Positions 1 to 8,998 are shown, counted from the first letter of the stretch. The stretch is DNA of 36,718 nucleotides from an uncultured Eubacteriales bacterium (GCA_934486455.1 CAKSPR010000012.1:1-36718), one strand, 5' to 3'. The notes: generated by a model not told the origin, from the letters alone. Made by a program: numbers and translations.

Positions 1-41
1 ATCAAGGAGTTTTTATTCTGTCCATAGCTAAAGCTTTTTTT

Positions 42-60
42 CCACTGGCAGAGCCAGTGG
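42..60. repeat. Short perfect hairpin, REP-like
   Basis: An 8-bp perfect inverted repeat, CCACTGGC and GCCAGTGG, encloses a 3-nt loop. A T-run lies on its left side only, so it does not read as a terminator for either neighbouring direction. The hairpin core (GGC-TCT-GCC on the minus strand) recurs at 27327-27345. Such short hairpins resemble REP-like intergenic elements, but that assignment is inference. Confidence 0.35.
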
Positions 61-76
61 TTGTCCTACGAAAACA

Positions 77-91
77 ACCCGGCCGCCGGGT
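77..91 (-). terminator. Weak candidate terminator of the esterase gene
   Basis: On the minus strand ACCCGG, a 3-nt loop and CCGGGT form a GC-rich stem followed by TGTTTT. It lies about 90 bp past the stop codon of the leftward esterase gene. The stem is short and the T-run broken, so the call is tentative. The rest of 1-177 holds no gene that I can see. Confidence 0.35.
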
Positions 92-177
92 GTTTCCGTC
101 GGTCGGGCTGCCGTTATTATACCTTATTAAAATTCTGCTCGGTCAGCGCTTTTGCTTTTTTGCCGCCAAACTGCGCG

Positions 178-1995
178 TTACTCCTTAACCGCGGGAAGGG
201 TCACAATACCCACCGTGCGCTGTAAAATAAGCAATGCATCGACGGAGGAAATGAGCCCGTCAAGATTGGCGTCGGCAAGGGTAAACTCATCGTTGGAAAA
301 TTCATTTAAGCCAACAACATTCTGAAGGGTTGCAAGGGCATCCTCGGCGTTGACCTTGCCGTTTATATCCGCGTCGCCCGTTTCATAAACCGTCATTTGA
401 CCGTTTCTTGTCACAGGGGCAGAAAAGGCTACCATGGGCATACCCTCGGAATTGCAGGCGTTTATATTTTCGGGGAAGGTGTTTGCCGTTACGGCGTTCC
501 AGACGGCTGGGTCGTAGTTGGCGGGCGGGGCATTGTATTTGACCTGAGTTATGACCTCGTCCGACGAAATTTCTATGCAGTTATAGGCAACCGCTTCGAC
601 CTTGACGGGAGTCCTGTTGTCGTTTACGGTAAAGCCCTTAAACTGCCCGCCCGAGAAGGCTTTAAGCCCCTTTGCCGCATAGTCAAAATAGACCCTGACC
701 GACTTTCCGTCGTCCGAAAGGGTATATCCCTTAAATTGCGGACCGGCAACAAAATTCAGAGCGCGCTCTTTGTAAATAACCGATCCTGCCAGATCCGAGA
801 GGCGCTTTGCAATGTCGTATTTGCAGTAGGGGTGGAGATTGTTTTTATGCTCCTTGTCCTTCCAGATGTCGGAGGTGGAGGCTATATAGCTGTTATTTAC
901 AAGGGTGGGGATAAGACCCATCCGGCTTCTTACGGCCGCCGTGGGAAGGAATGCCCAGCCCTCTTCACTTCCGTTGAACATAGAGGGAAGCTCTACAATA
1001 AAAACAGGGAAATTGGGGGATGAAGAACCGTTGTTTTCGCGCATGTAGTCCACAAGAGCGGCAAAGCGCTCATTATATGTTTCATAAGAACCGACTATAA
1101 AGTCGCTTTCACCCTGATACCAAATCATTCCGGCAAGGGCGGTGTTTTTAAAGGGACGCATATAGTGGTTATACATAAAGCGGGTGGGAATTTTTGTTCC
1201 GCCGTAATTTGTTTTATAAAGACCGTCGGCGTCCTTTTCGTCAACCTCCAGCCTGTCGGCGACTTCGTTGGGCAAAAAGGCGTTTATGGCCTGCCCGTTG
1301 CCGTTTATTTCGATTATGCCGATAGGTACCTTCCCTTCGGTCTTTTTAAGGATGTCCTTCGCAAAGAAATATCCCACGGCCGAAAAATCCCTGACCGTAT
1401 CGGCGGTTGTTTTTTGCCATCCGCCGTTTTTGATGATGTCTTTACACTCCTCATCCGACCCCTGTGCCGGATAGGCATCCTGATAAACAAGGCCGTTGTT
1501 GCAAATGCGGATAAGGTCATCCTCGGAAGGCACGGTATCGTTCCCGGCGTATCCTTCGGGAGAGCTTGTTATCGCTTCGTTAAATGTATAGGCGATGTTG
1601 GACTGTCCCACCGCCATGTAGACATCTCCGAAAAGAATATCCTTAACGGTTATTTCCTTAGTCCCGCAGGTAACGACCATATCGCTGCCCTCGGTGGTCT
1701 CCTTAAAGGCGGGGAACATAACATTCCACTCGCCGCCCGAGATAACGCCTTTTTCTTCCTTGCCCATAAAATTAACGAAAACCGGCTCACCGTCAAGATG
1801 ACCGTCGGCATATCCCCATATAAGAAACTCGCTGTTGCGCTGAATAACCATACCGTCGCCGAAGGCTTTGGAGACGGTAACCGAGGAATAGTCGGGTAAT
1901 ATAACCCCGTCTGCCAAGGCGGCCGTGCCTGTTCCGCCAAGAGCAAGGGCGGTGGTAAGCGCACCGGTCAGGACCAACTTAAAAAGCTTGTTCAT
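178..1995 (-). CDS. Secreted SGNH/sialate-O-acetylesterase-like enzyme with dockerin-like tail
   Basis: A 605-residue secreted protein. Residues 1-28 are a signal peptide with a basic start, a hydrophobic core and an Ala-rich end. The middle resembles the SASA (sialate O-acetylesterase, DUF303) group of SGNH hydrolases: GQSN carries the likely nucleophile serine, IWYQGESD matches the second conserved block, and NNLHP near residue 390 probably supplies the catalytic His. These enzymes remove acetyl groups from sugars; the substrate is not evident here. The last 65 residues hold two Asp/Asn-rich calcium loops (DADINGKVNAED and DANLDGLISSVD), a dockerin type I pattern usually bound by cohesins. 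No cohesin is visible in the window. The ATG is preceded by AAGGAGAG at good spacing. The gene is monocistronic and divergent from the MarR operon. Confidence 0.82.
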   Translation of the reverse strand: MNKLFKLVLTGALTTALALGGTGTAALADGVILPDYSSVTVSKAFGDGMVIQRNSEFLIWGYADGHLDGEPVFVNFMGKEEKGVISGGEWNVMFPAFKETTEGSDMVVTCGTKEITVKDILFGDVYMAVGQSNIAYTFNEAITSSPEGYAGNDTVPSEDDLIRICNNGLVYQDAYPAQGSDEECKDIIKNGGWQKTTADTVRDFSAVGYFFAKDILKKTEGKVPIGIIEINGNGQAINAFLPNEVADRLEVDEKDADGLYKTNYGGTKIPTRFMYNHYMRPFKNTALAGMIWYQGESDFIVGSYETYNERFAALVDYMRENNGSSSPNFPVFIVELPSMFNGSEEGWAFLPTAAVRSRMGLIPTLVNNSYIASTSDIWKDKEHKNNLHPYCKYDIAKRLSDLAGSVIYKERALNFVAGPQFKGYTLSDDGKSVRVYFDYAAKGLKAFSGGQFKGFTVNDNRTPVKVEAVAYNCIEISSDEVITQVKYNAPPANYDPAVWNAVTANTFPENINACNSEGMPMVAFSAPVTRNGQMTVYETGDADINGKVNAEDALATLQNVVGLNEFSNDEFTLADANLDGLISSVDALLILQRTVGIVTLPAVKE

Positions 1996-2067
1996 AAAAA
2001 ACTCTCCTTTTTACAGTGTAAAGATGTTTTTCAAAGGCAGGACAAGATTTCCTTTTCCTGTATTTTC

Positions 2068-2096
2068 ATAATAACACAAGAGAAAGCTGAAATCAA
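2068..2096 (-). promoter_or_regulatory. Promoter of the esterase gene
   Basis: On the minus strand TTGATT (-35, at 2096-2091), a 17-bp spacer and TATTAT (-10, at 2073-2068) form a good sigma-A-type promoter. It gives a leader of roughly 65 nt before the ATG. Confidence 0.6.
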
Positions 2097-2236
2097 GTAA
2101 TTTCATCGAAAAATCATTTAACCTTTAATGCTTGCGGTTTTTCGGAAGCCCACGGACGGTTTTGTCTGCAATGCCGCTATATTTAAAATCGAATTTTTTT
2201 CCTTTACCTGTGCCTAAAGCTTTGCCGCCGTTATAC

Positions 2237-2272
2237 CGCTTTCGGTGCTGCGCATATACCGCACCGAAAGCG
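2237..2272. repeat. 12-bp perfect inverted repeat between divergent promoters
   Basis: CGCTTTCGGTGC at 2237-2248 and its exact complement at 2261-2272 enclose a 12-nt loop. It lies between the divergent esterase and MarR promoters. There is no adjoining T-run, so it is not an obvious terminator for either side. It could be an operator or an extragenic repeat. Confidence 0.5.
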
Positions 2273-2320
2273 CTCCCCGCCCTCTTTTAACGGTGTAACA
2301 CATTGTTTACAATTTTTCTG

Positions 2321-2349
2321 TTGACATTAAAACCGCCTTATGTTAGATT
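2321..2349 (+). promoter_or_regulatory. Promoter of the marR-ABC operon
   Basis: TTGACA at 2321-2326, a 17-bp spacer and TAGATT at 2344-2349 form a sigma-A-type promoter. The start of transcription would fall inside the repeated operator immediately downstream, which suits repression by the encoded MarR protein. Confidence 0.65.
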
Positions 2350-2350
2350 G

Positions 2351-2377
2351 TTAATCGGTTAATGATTAATCGGTTAA
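2351..2377 (+). promoter_or_regulatory. Tandem near-palindromic operator, probable MarR binding site
   Basis: TTAATCGGTTAA occurs twice, at 2351-2362 and 2366-2377, with a 15-bp period. Each copy is nearly palindromic (TTAA-YCGR-TTAA). They overlap the expected transcription start and lie just ahead of the ribosome binding site. AT-rich palindromes of this type are typical MarR operators; binding by this particular regulator is inference. Confidence 0.6.
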
Positions 2378-2399
2378 GCAATTTGAAAGGAGAAGCGAA

Positions 2400-2837
2400 A
2401 TGTTGTCGAAATCGGAAGAAATATCCCTGCTTTTAAGGGAGTTTCTGATGTATCACCGTATCAATCATCAGCGGTTTTTAGAAGACCTCGACCTTTATTA
2501 CGGCCAGCCCATACTGCTTATGCACCTTTACGACAAGGGTGAAGCCACCCAAAAGGAGCTTGCGGGTTACCTCAACTGTTCTCCCGCCGCCGTGGCCGTT
2601 TCGATTAAACGGCTTGAAAAAAAAGGGCTTCTCGAAAAGCGGGTGGATAATACCGACATGCGGTATAACAAGATAACCCTTACAGAAGAAGGAAAAAAGA
2701 GGGCGGTTGCCGCAAGGGCGGGACTGGACAGAATCGACCGCCTCTGTTTTGAGGGCTTTTCGCAGGATGAGCTTGATACACTTAAACACTTTTACGAGAG
2801 AATGATAAAAAATCTCAATTCGGAGGCAAAGCAATGA
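2400..2837 (+). CDS. MarR-family transcriptional regulator
   Basis: A 145-residue protein of typical MarR length. The winged helix-turn-helix covers roughly residues 40-105: QKELAGYLNCSPAAVAVSIKRLEKKG is the recognition part and DNTDMRYNKITLTEEG is the wing, with the DxRx-K-LTxEG pattern of the family. MarR proteins are dimeric repressors, often released by small molecules, that commonly control adjacent exporters. AAAGGAG precedes the ATG. The stop overlaps the start of the next ABC gene by 4 nt, so regulator and exporter are translationally coupled. The tandem operator upstream suggests autoregulation. The ligand is unknown. Confidence 0.9.
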   Translation: MLSKSEEISLLLREFLMYHRINHQRFLEDLDLYYGQPILLMHLYDKGEATQKELAGYLNCSPAAVAVSIKRLEKKGLLEKRVDNTDMRYNKITLTEEGKKRAVAARAGLDRIDRLCFEGFSQDELDTLKHFYERMIKNLNSEAKQ

Positions 2838-4567
2838 AACGATGGTTTAAATACATAAAGCCCTATGCGGCTTATTTTATAACCGGCCCACTTTGCATGA
2901 TCGTCGAGGTGGTGGGCGAAATATTCATGCCCTACTTCATGGCGCAGATAATAAACAATTACAGCGCCGGCAATCTGACGGTCGGCTCAAGCCTCGGGTA
3001 TATGGTCGGAATGGTGGTCACCGCCCTCGCCATGATGCTCGGCGGGGTAGGAGGCGCATATTTCGGCGCCAAGGCCTCGGTCAATTTTGCGGCCGACATT
3101 CGAGACGATGTTTATAAAAAGGTACAGGCCTTTTCCTTTGCCAATATAGACCGTTTTTCCACCGGCTCGCTGGTCACGCGACTTACAAACGATGTCACGC
3201 AGCTCCAGAACTTCGTTAACATGGTGCTGAGAATGGCTCTGCGCGCTCCCGGTATGATGATCGGCGCCCTTGTTATGTCCATTGCTCTCGAGCCGAGGCT
3301 GTCCATGATATTCCTTGTCAGCATGCCCGTTCTTCTTGTGGCAATATTCATCATAACAAAATTGGGTTTCCCCCGTTTTACGAAAATGCAGACCAAGATA
3401 GACGGACTCAACTCCACCGTTCAGGAAAACATCACCAATGTAAGGGTGGTCAAATCCTTCGTGCGGGAGGATTTTGAACAGAAAAAATTTGCCGCCGCAA
3501 ACAGTGGCCTTAAAAAGACCGGCATGGGTGCCATGAAGATCATGATATTCCTGCAGCCCATTATGAGCCTTTGCATGTACGGCACAATAATCGCCGCCGT
3601 GTGGCTCGGAAGCAGGCTTGTTATGAACAGCGGCATGGAGGTGGGAAATCTCTCGGCCTTCATCACCTATGTCACACAGATTCTCATGTCCCTTTTAATG
3701 GTCACCATGCTTTTTATGTTTTCATCCCGTGCCATGGCCTCGGCAAAGCGCATTTCCGAGGTGCTTGACGAGCCTCTCGACCTCAGCGATGAAAATGCAA
3801 AGCACAAAGATCTGACGGTTAATCGGGGCAAGGTAGAATTCAAAAATGTCGATTTCAGATATTATAAAACAAGTGAGGACGCGGTGCTGTGCGGCATTGA
3901 CCTGACCATCGAGGCGGGACAGACGGTAGGCATTATCGGCTCTACCGGCTGCGGAAAAACCACCCTCGTTTCGCTCATTCCGAGGCTTTACGACTGCGAC
4001 AGGGGGCAGGTGCTCGTGGACGGCGTGGATGTTAAGGATTACAGCCTTTATCATCTGCGCGAGGGCATAGGCATGGTGCTGCAGAAAAACGTGCTCTTTT
4101 CGGGCTCCGTTTCCGACAATCTACGCTGGGGCGACCTAAACGCCACCGACGAGCAGATAAGCGAGGCCGCAAGGAAGGCACAGGCCGACGCGTTTGTTAA
4201 AAGCTTCCCGGAGGGCTACGACACCCTTCTCGACCAGGGCGGAACGAATGTTTCAGGCGGTCAGAAGCAGCGGCTTTGCATTGCGCGGGCGCTGCTTAAA
4301 CACCCGAAGATTCTCATTCTCGACGACTCAACCAGCGCCGTCGACACCGCTACCGAGGCCAACATCCGCGAGGCCTTTGCAAACGAGCTGTCCGACGCCA
4401 CAAAAATCATAATCGCCCAGCGCATCTCCTCGGTTAAGGACGCCGACAAGATAATCGTCATGGACGACGGAAAAATCGTCGGCGAGGGAACAAACGACGA
4501 GCTGCTTAAAACCAATGAAACATACCGGGAAATTTATTATTCCCAGATAGACAGGGAGGAGCTTTAA
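2834..4567 (+). CDS. ABC exporter half with degenerate catalytic site (permease-ATPase fusion)
   Basis: A 577-residue type IV ABC exporter half: six membrane segments in residues 1-310 followed by a nucleotide-binding domain. Walker A is GSTGCGKTT near residue 370 and the signature is NVSGGQKQR. The residue after the Walker B Asp is Asp498 instead of the catalytic Glu, and the H-loop carries Gln529 instead of His. That Asp/Gln pair is the hallmark of the degenerate subunit of heterodimeric exporters such as TM287/288. The partner is the next gene, starting 1 nt after this stop. The MarR gene in front suggests a drug or metabolite efflux pump; the substrate cannot be read from sequence. Confidence 0.92.
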   Translation: MKRWFKYIKPYAAYFITGPLCMIVEVVGEIFMPYFMAQIINNYSAGNLTVGSSLGYMVGMVVTALAMMLGGVGGAYFGAKASVNFAADIRDDVYKKVQAFSFANIDRFSTGSLVTRLTNDVTQLQNFVNMVLRMALRAPGMMIGALVMSIALEPRLSMIFLVSMPVLLVAIFIITKLGFPRFTKMQTKIDGLNSTVQENITNVRVVKSFVREDFEQKKFAAANSGLKKTGMGAMKIMIFLQPIMSLCMYGTIIAAVWLGSRLVMNSGMEVGNLSAFITYVTQILMSLLMVTMLFMFSSRAMASAKRISEVLDEPLDLSDENAKHKDLTVNRGKVEFKNVDFRYYKTSEDAVLCGIDLTIEAGQTVGIIGSTGCGKTTLVSLIPRLYDCDRGQVLVDGVDVKDYSLYHLREGIGMVLQKNVLFSGSVSDNLRWGDLNATDEQISEAARKAQADAFVKSFPEGYDTLLDQGGTNVSGGQKQRLCIARALLKHPKILILDDSTSAVDTATEANIREAFANELSDATKIIIAQRISSVKDADKIIVMDDGKIVGEGTNDELLKTNETYREIYYSQIDREEL

Positions 4568-4568
4568 G

Positions 4569-6548
4569 ATGGAAAAGAAAAGAACACTTGAAGACCTCCA
4601 AAAACAATACGGAGGAAAGGGCGGCAGCGAAAAGCGCCGAGGCCCCATGGGAGGACACGGCCCGGGCGGCCCCGGCATGAGAGGGGCAAAGGGCAAGCCC
4701 AAAAATATGGGCGCCACGGTAAAACGCCTGCTTCACTATGTGGGCGCATATAAATTCAGATTTTTCATTGTGCTCATATGCATGCTGTTAAACACGGCGG
4801 CCAGCCTTTGCGGCTCCTACATGCTCGCCCCCATAATCAACCGACTGACCCTTTTTGTCACCGGGAAGCAGGGCAGCATGAGCGCTATGGAAAGCCTTGC
4901 CGACGGCATAATCGAAAAGATATGCGGACTTCCGGTCATTTCCGATGCCATGGCGTCAACCGCCGGAGCGGTCACGGTGTATATCGTGTCTGCGCTTGTG
5001 CTTCTCGGGGCGGTTTATGTGATTTCGATACTGTGCACATATCTCCAGGCAAGACTTATGCTTTCCATAAGTCAAAACTCGGTGGAGCGCATACGAAACG
5101 ACCTGTTTTCCAAAATGCAGTCCCTTCCGGTGCGGTATTTCGACCGTAACTCCACCGGTGAGGTCATGAGCCGTTATACCAACGACATCGACAACATCGA
5201 CACCATGCTCAACAACTCCCTTGTTTCCCTTGTCAGCGGAACGGTCACTCTTATCGGAACCTTTGTCTTTATGATAACCACAAACATCTGGCTGACCCTC
5301 ATTACCGTGGCCTTTGTGCCGGTGTTCCTTTTCGCCGGCGGATTTATCGCCAAAAAGAGCAGTAAATACTACTCGGGACAGCAGGCGGCAATCGGCGCAG
5401 TCAACGGATACATCGAAGAGAGCGTTACTGGCAGTAAGGTGGTCAAGGTTTTTAACCATGAACAGGTTTGCGAAGAGGAATTTGAGCTTTTAAACGATGA
5501 CCTCCGCGAAAAGCAGTTTAAGGCTCAGTTTTACGGCGGAATTATGGGCCCCATTATGGGCAACAGCTCCCAGGTCTGCTACGGCGTGACCATCGGAGTC
5601 GGCGGAGTTTTAATGTGCCTCGGGCATATGACCCCCGGTGCTCTGACGGTTTTTGCGGGATATTCCCGCCAGTTCTCCCGCCCCATAAACGAGATTTCGA
5701 TGCAGATGAGTACTATTTTCGCCGCTCTTGCCGGTGCCGAAAGAGTTTTCGCCGTTATGGACGAGCTGCCCGAGATCGACGAGGCCGAGCAAAAGGAACC
5801 ATCTGTTGAAAATGTCGAAGGGGATGTTAAATTCGAAAATGTGACCTTCGGCTATGTTCCCGAAAAAACCGTGCTTAAAAATCTTTCACTTTACGCAAAG
5901 CCGGGGCAGAAAATAGCCTTTGTCGGCTCAACCGGTGCCGGAAAGACCACCATAACCAACCTGCTGACGAGATTTTACGACATAGACGAGGGGCAGATAC
6001 TCATAGACGGCGTGGACATTCGTCGGTACAACCGCCTCTCCATTCGAAAGAAAATATCCATGGTTTTGCAGGACACCCACCTTTTCACCGGAACGGTCAG
6101 AGAAAACATACGCTACGGCCGTCTTGACGCCACCGATGAGGAGGTCGAAGCGGCGGCAAGGCTTGCCAGCGCCCACTCCTTTATAATGAGGCTGTCAAAC
6201 GGATACGATACCGTTATTGAAGGGGACGGAGCGAACCTGTCCCAGGGTCAGCGCCAGCTTTTAAACATCGCCCGCGCCGCCATTGCAAACACTCCCATTT
6301 TGGTGCTTGACGAGGCCACAAGCTCGGTCGACACCCGCACCGAGCAGCACATAGAACACGGCCTTGACAGACTTATGAAGGGCAAGACCACCTTTATAAT
6401 TGCCCACCGCCTGTCTACCGTCCGCCATGCCGACGCCATAATGGTGCTTGAGCAGGGCGAAATCGTCGAACGGGGCACCCACGAGCAGCTTCTTGAGCAA
6501 AAGGGCAGATACTATCAGCTTTATACCGGCGCCGCCGAGCTTGACTGA
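4569..6548 (+). CDS. ABC exporter half with canonical catalytic site (permease-ATPase fusion)
   Basis: A 659-residue partner of the preceding exporter half. A Gly/Arg-rich cytoplasmic extension of about 50 residues comes before six membrane segments and a nucleotide-binding domain. Walker A is GSTGAGKTT; the Walker B motif ends in the canonical catalytic Glu582 and the H-loop has His613. Its signature is LSQGQ rather than LSGGQ, so the site it forms with the degenerate Asp/Gln subunit is doubly non-canonical, while the site built on its own Walker motifs and the partner's VSGGQ is active. This is the expected asymmetry of TM287/288- or LmrCD-type heterodimers. It is the last gene of the operon, with a terminator about 40 bp later. 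Confidence 0.92.
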   Translation: MEKKRTLEDLQKQYGGKGGSEKRRGPMGGHGPGGPGMRGAKGKPKNMGATVKRLLHYVGAYKFRFFIVLICMLLNTAASLCGSYMLAPIINRLTLFVTGKQGSMSAMESLADGIIEKICGLPVISDAMASTAGAVTVYIVSALVLLGAVYVISILCTYLQARLMLSISQNSVERIRNDLFSKMQSLPVRYFDRNSTGEVMSRYTNDIDNIDTMLNNSLVSLVSGTVTLIGTFVFMITTNIWLTLITVAFVPVFLFAGGFIAKKSSKYYSGQQAAIGAVNGYIEESVTGSKVVKVFNHEQVCEEEFELLNDDLREKQFKAQFYGGIMGPIMGNSSQVCYGVTIGVGGVLMCLGHMTPGALTVFAGYSRQFSRPINEISMQMSTIFAALAGAERVFAVMDELPEIDEAEQKEPSVENVEGDVKFENVTFGYVPEKTVLKNLSLYAKPGQKIAFVGSTGAGKTTITNLLTRFYDIDEGQILIDGVDIRRYNRLSIRKKISMVLQDTHLFTGTVRENIRYGRLDATDEEVEAAARLASAHSFIMRLSNGYDTVIEGDGANLSQGQRQLLNIARAAIANTPILVLDEATSSVDTRTEQHIEHGLDRLMKGKTTFIIAHRLSTVRHADAIMVLEQGEIVERGTHEQLLEQKGRYYQLYTGAAELD

Positions 6549-6588
6549 CAGCAGTCTTACCTTTTATAACAATCCTATATTTTACAGC

Positions 6589-6628
6589 AAAATCGCCGTA
6601 TGTGCCTCTGCGCCGTGCGGCGGTTTTT
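6589..6628 (+). terminator. Rho-independent terminator after the ABC exporter operon
   Basis: CGCCG at 6594-6598 pairs with CGGCG at 6618-6622, extended by flanking A/T pairs (AAAT with GTTT), and the stem runs straight into a T-run at 6624-6628. The loop is about 19 nt and contains a second small GC hairpin. Confidence 0.55.
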
Positions 6629-6701
6629 CCTTTTATGTGAAAAGGAGGCCGCCGAAAACGCCCTGCTGCACGACTGCTTTTCGACCGAAAATAAAAAATG
6701 A

Positions 6702-6730
6702 TTGCTTTTTTCGCAGAATTATGGTAAAAT
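6702..6730 (+). promoter_or_regulatory. Promoter of the Asp/Ala-rich membrane protein gene
   Basis: TTGCTT at 6702-6707, a 17-bp spacer and TAAAAT at 6725-6730, with an extended -10 TG one base upstream of the hexamer. The leader would be about 175 nt and holds two small hairpins (GTCCC/GGGAC and ACGGCG/CGCCGT) without a T-run. No gene is seen in 6549-6911. Confidence 0.55.
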
Positions 6731-6911
6731 TTCTGTAACCTTTTACTTGACGATAAATCTCTCTGTTTCGACAAACCCGATTTATCATCGGCCGACCCGC
6801 TCCCTTTGCCGTCCCTTAGGGACAAGGAAAACGGCGAACCCGCCGTCGGCAAAATCGGCAAAAAAGCCTTCTGTTACAGCAAACCCATAACATTTTCGAT
6901 TGGAGAACAAA

Positions 6912-8786
6912 ATGTCTGTCATATTTATGAACCCACTTCGTCCAAAGGATGCAGGCGAGCTGTGGCCTCAGCTTTTAAAGGACAGAAAACAGCTTAAAAA
7001 ACGCGCCGCTCAAAAACGCGCTGCCGTCATTTCGGGAACGGTATGCTTTACCCTTGAGCTTTTGTGCGCCTTTTTCGGATATGTTTATTTGTTTTTCGAA
7101 GACCGACTTGTTGAGTCCTTTGAAAAGCTGCCCGCGGTGAAAAGGTTTTTCGACCTTATTTGCAATCACATTTTAAGCCGGGGCGAAATGAAATGGTACT
7201 TTTCCCTTGCCATTACCGTCGGCCTGCTCTTTGTTTTGCCGACCGCCGTTTCACTTGTTTTTAAGCTTATTACGGCGCTTTTTTACCACCCCAAGGTCAC
7301 CGAGCCCTGCCCCGATAACGGCGACGAAGAAATCGCCGAAAAGCTTTTCCGCTTTGCCGACGACAGCTTTGAGCTTAACCTAAGGCTTAACGACAGGGGC
7401 AAAACACCCAAAATCGTTTCCATGGTGTCAACGGCTGTCATGGCAGGCCTTTCGATATACGGTTTTATCGCCGCCACAGGCGCGCAGATCAAGGTTTCGA
7501 TACCCCTGCTTGTTGTGGGGCTGATACTGCTTGTGGTTTCGCTCTTTTTCGTGGTTTACGGGCTTGAGACCCTCATTTCCCTTTTGATAAAGCTGCTTTA
7601 TTACCGCTCCGATAAAAATATATACGATTTCCGCACGGCGGCCGAGGAAATGTACAACTCCCTTTGTGCGCCCGCCGAGCAGCAGGCCGATATTTCCGAG
7701 CAGTCGGGAGACGGCACGCCTCACGATATGGCCGACGCGGCCGATGCAACCGGCATGACCGACACGGCCTGTGCGATCGATACAGGTTACGCTCCCGATA
7801 TGACAAACTCGGCCGATGTATCCGACACCGTCGCCGCAGAAAGCGGAGCCGACGCGGCCGACAGCACAGAGGCCTCCTCTGTTTCACCCGACGATCTGCC
7901 CTTAGAGGGCTTCAGCGTTGTTGCCGGGCAATCCGACAGCACCTACGATACTGCGCCTGATGCCGCTCCCGATAATGCATCCGTCCCCGATGATACATGT
8001 TCATTCGATGCCGCTGCGGCTTATTCGGACGACGTGCAAAACGCCGCTCGGCCGGGCGTTTCCGATCCCGCTCCTTCGGACGACACGGCGATTGCGGAAA
8101 CGGTTGATGCGAACGATACGGCTGATGACGATGCGGCTGAGGGCACAGCAATTACAGACACCTCGGGTAAAGACCTCGACGCGGGCAATGCGGTTCCCGC
8201 TTCGGCAGCGGTCGGTTCGGCGGCTGCAGGTGCGGCGGCTACGGGTGCGGCGGCGGCCGATTCGATAATTTCAAAAGCGGCCGATCGGGGCATGGAAGGC
8301 AGTCTCAGCAAAACCGAGCTTAAGAAGCATTCTCCCTCCCTTTGGACTCCCCTTTATGTGGCCGAAAACGAACGGCAATGTGCATCGGTGGTTTCGGAAT
8401 ATAACAAGGCGGCCATCGATTCCCTGAAGCAACACAGCTTTAACGACGGACAGGAGGGGCTTAAAAACGCCGCCAAGTGTCTGCTTAAAATGGCCGAATA
8501 TGACGCCGAAAAATACGAGCCTCAGCTTTATATAACCCTTTACGCCATCGGAAAGGTGTCGGCCTTCGGTCAAAACGACCGTGAACAGGCAAAGGCCTCC
8601 CTTGCCGCCTGCAAAAGAATTGCCGAAAAATGTGCAAGACCCGAACGTGCGGGCTCACCGAGGGTGGAAAAAGAGCTGACGGTCATACGCCGCATTATTG
8701 CCGACTTCGAAAGCGACATGACAATGGACGAGCTAAGAGAAAAATACGGCAAAAACTTCCCCGCCGATCTTTGCGGCAACAACTGA
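6912..8786 (+). CDS. Membrane protein with long Asp/Ala-rich low-complexity segment
   Basis: A 624-residue protein of unrecognised family. About four hydrophobic segments lie in the first 225 residues (near 30-55, 90-120, 165-185 and 190-220). A segment of about 230 residues (roughly 240-465) made almost wholly of Asp, Ala, Thr, Ser and Pro, such as DMADAADATGMTDTA, follows. A charged helical C-terminal domain of about 150 residues completes it. The low-complexity part has a loose Asp-Thr/Asp-Ala repeat and is probably a disordered, acidic cytoplasmic linker. I chose the ATG at 6912 because GGAG at 6902-6905 sits 6 nt upstream; a TTG 12 nt earlier would overlap that site. The gene appears to be transcribed alone. 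No function is assigned. Confidence 0.75.
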   Translation: MSVIFMNPLRPKDAGELWPQLLKDRKQLKKRAAQKRAAVISGTVCFTLELLCAFFGYVYLFFEDRLVESFEKLPAVKRFFDLICNHILSRGEMKWYFSLAITVGLLFVLPTAVSLVFKLITALFYHPKVTEPCPDNGDEEIAEKLFRFADDSFELNLRLNDRGKTPKIVSMVSTAVMAGLSIYGFIAATGAQIKVSIPLLVVGLILLVVSLFFVVYGLETLISLLIKLLYYRSDKNIYDFRTAAEEMYNSLCAPAEQQADISEQSGDGTPHDMADAADATGMTDTACAIDTGYAPDMTNSADVSDTVAAESGADAADSTEASSVSPDDLPLEGFSVVAGQSDSTYDTAPDAAPDNASVPDDTCSFDAAAAYSDDVQNAARPGVSDPAPSDDTAIAETVDANDTADDDAAEGTAITDTSGKDLDAGNAVPASAAVGSAAAGAAATGAAAADSIISKAADRGMEGSLSKTELKKHSPSLWTPLYVAENERQCASVVSEYNKAAIDSLKQHSFNDGQEGLKNAAKCLLKMAEYDAEKYEPQLYITLYAIGKVSAFGQNDREQAKASLAACKRIAEKCARPERAGSPRVEKELTVIRRIIADFESDMTMDELREKYGKNFPADLCGNN

Positions 8787-8883
8787 CCGTTTTTTTGAGG
8801 AAACATCTTACGCATTCGGTGCATACACAACATAATACAGGTGCTACACGCCGCAGAAATAAACGGTTGCAACACAAACAACA

Positions 8884-8927
8884 AAAACGGGCAAAGGCGC
8901 TCTCACCTTGCCCGTTTTCTGCATTTT
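8884..8927 (+). terminator. Rho-independent terminator
   Basis: AAAACGGGCAA at 8884-8894 pairs with TTGCCCGTTTT at 8908-8918, an 11-bp perfect stem around a 13-nt loop that can add two more G-C pairs. A broken T-run (ending in TTTTTT) follows. It closes the transcription unit of the Asp/Ala-rich membrane protein. Confidence 0.65.
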
Positions 8928-8998
8928 TTAAGGAGACGCCGCCTTTGTGCGGCATGTTTTAAAACATTAAAATCCCAAAAAGAAAGAAGAGATCCGAA

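Noticed and set aside
7573..8268. Arg/Pro-rich open frames on both strands in the low-complexity segment
   Set aside because: They arise from the repetitive Asp/Ala codons of the real gene and lack start signals.
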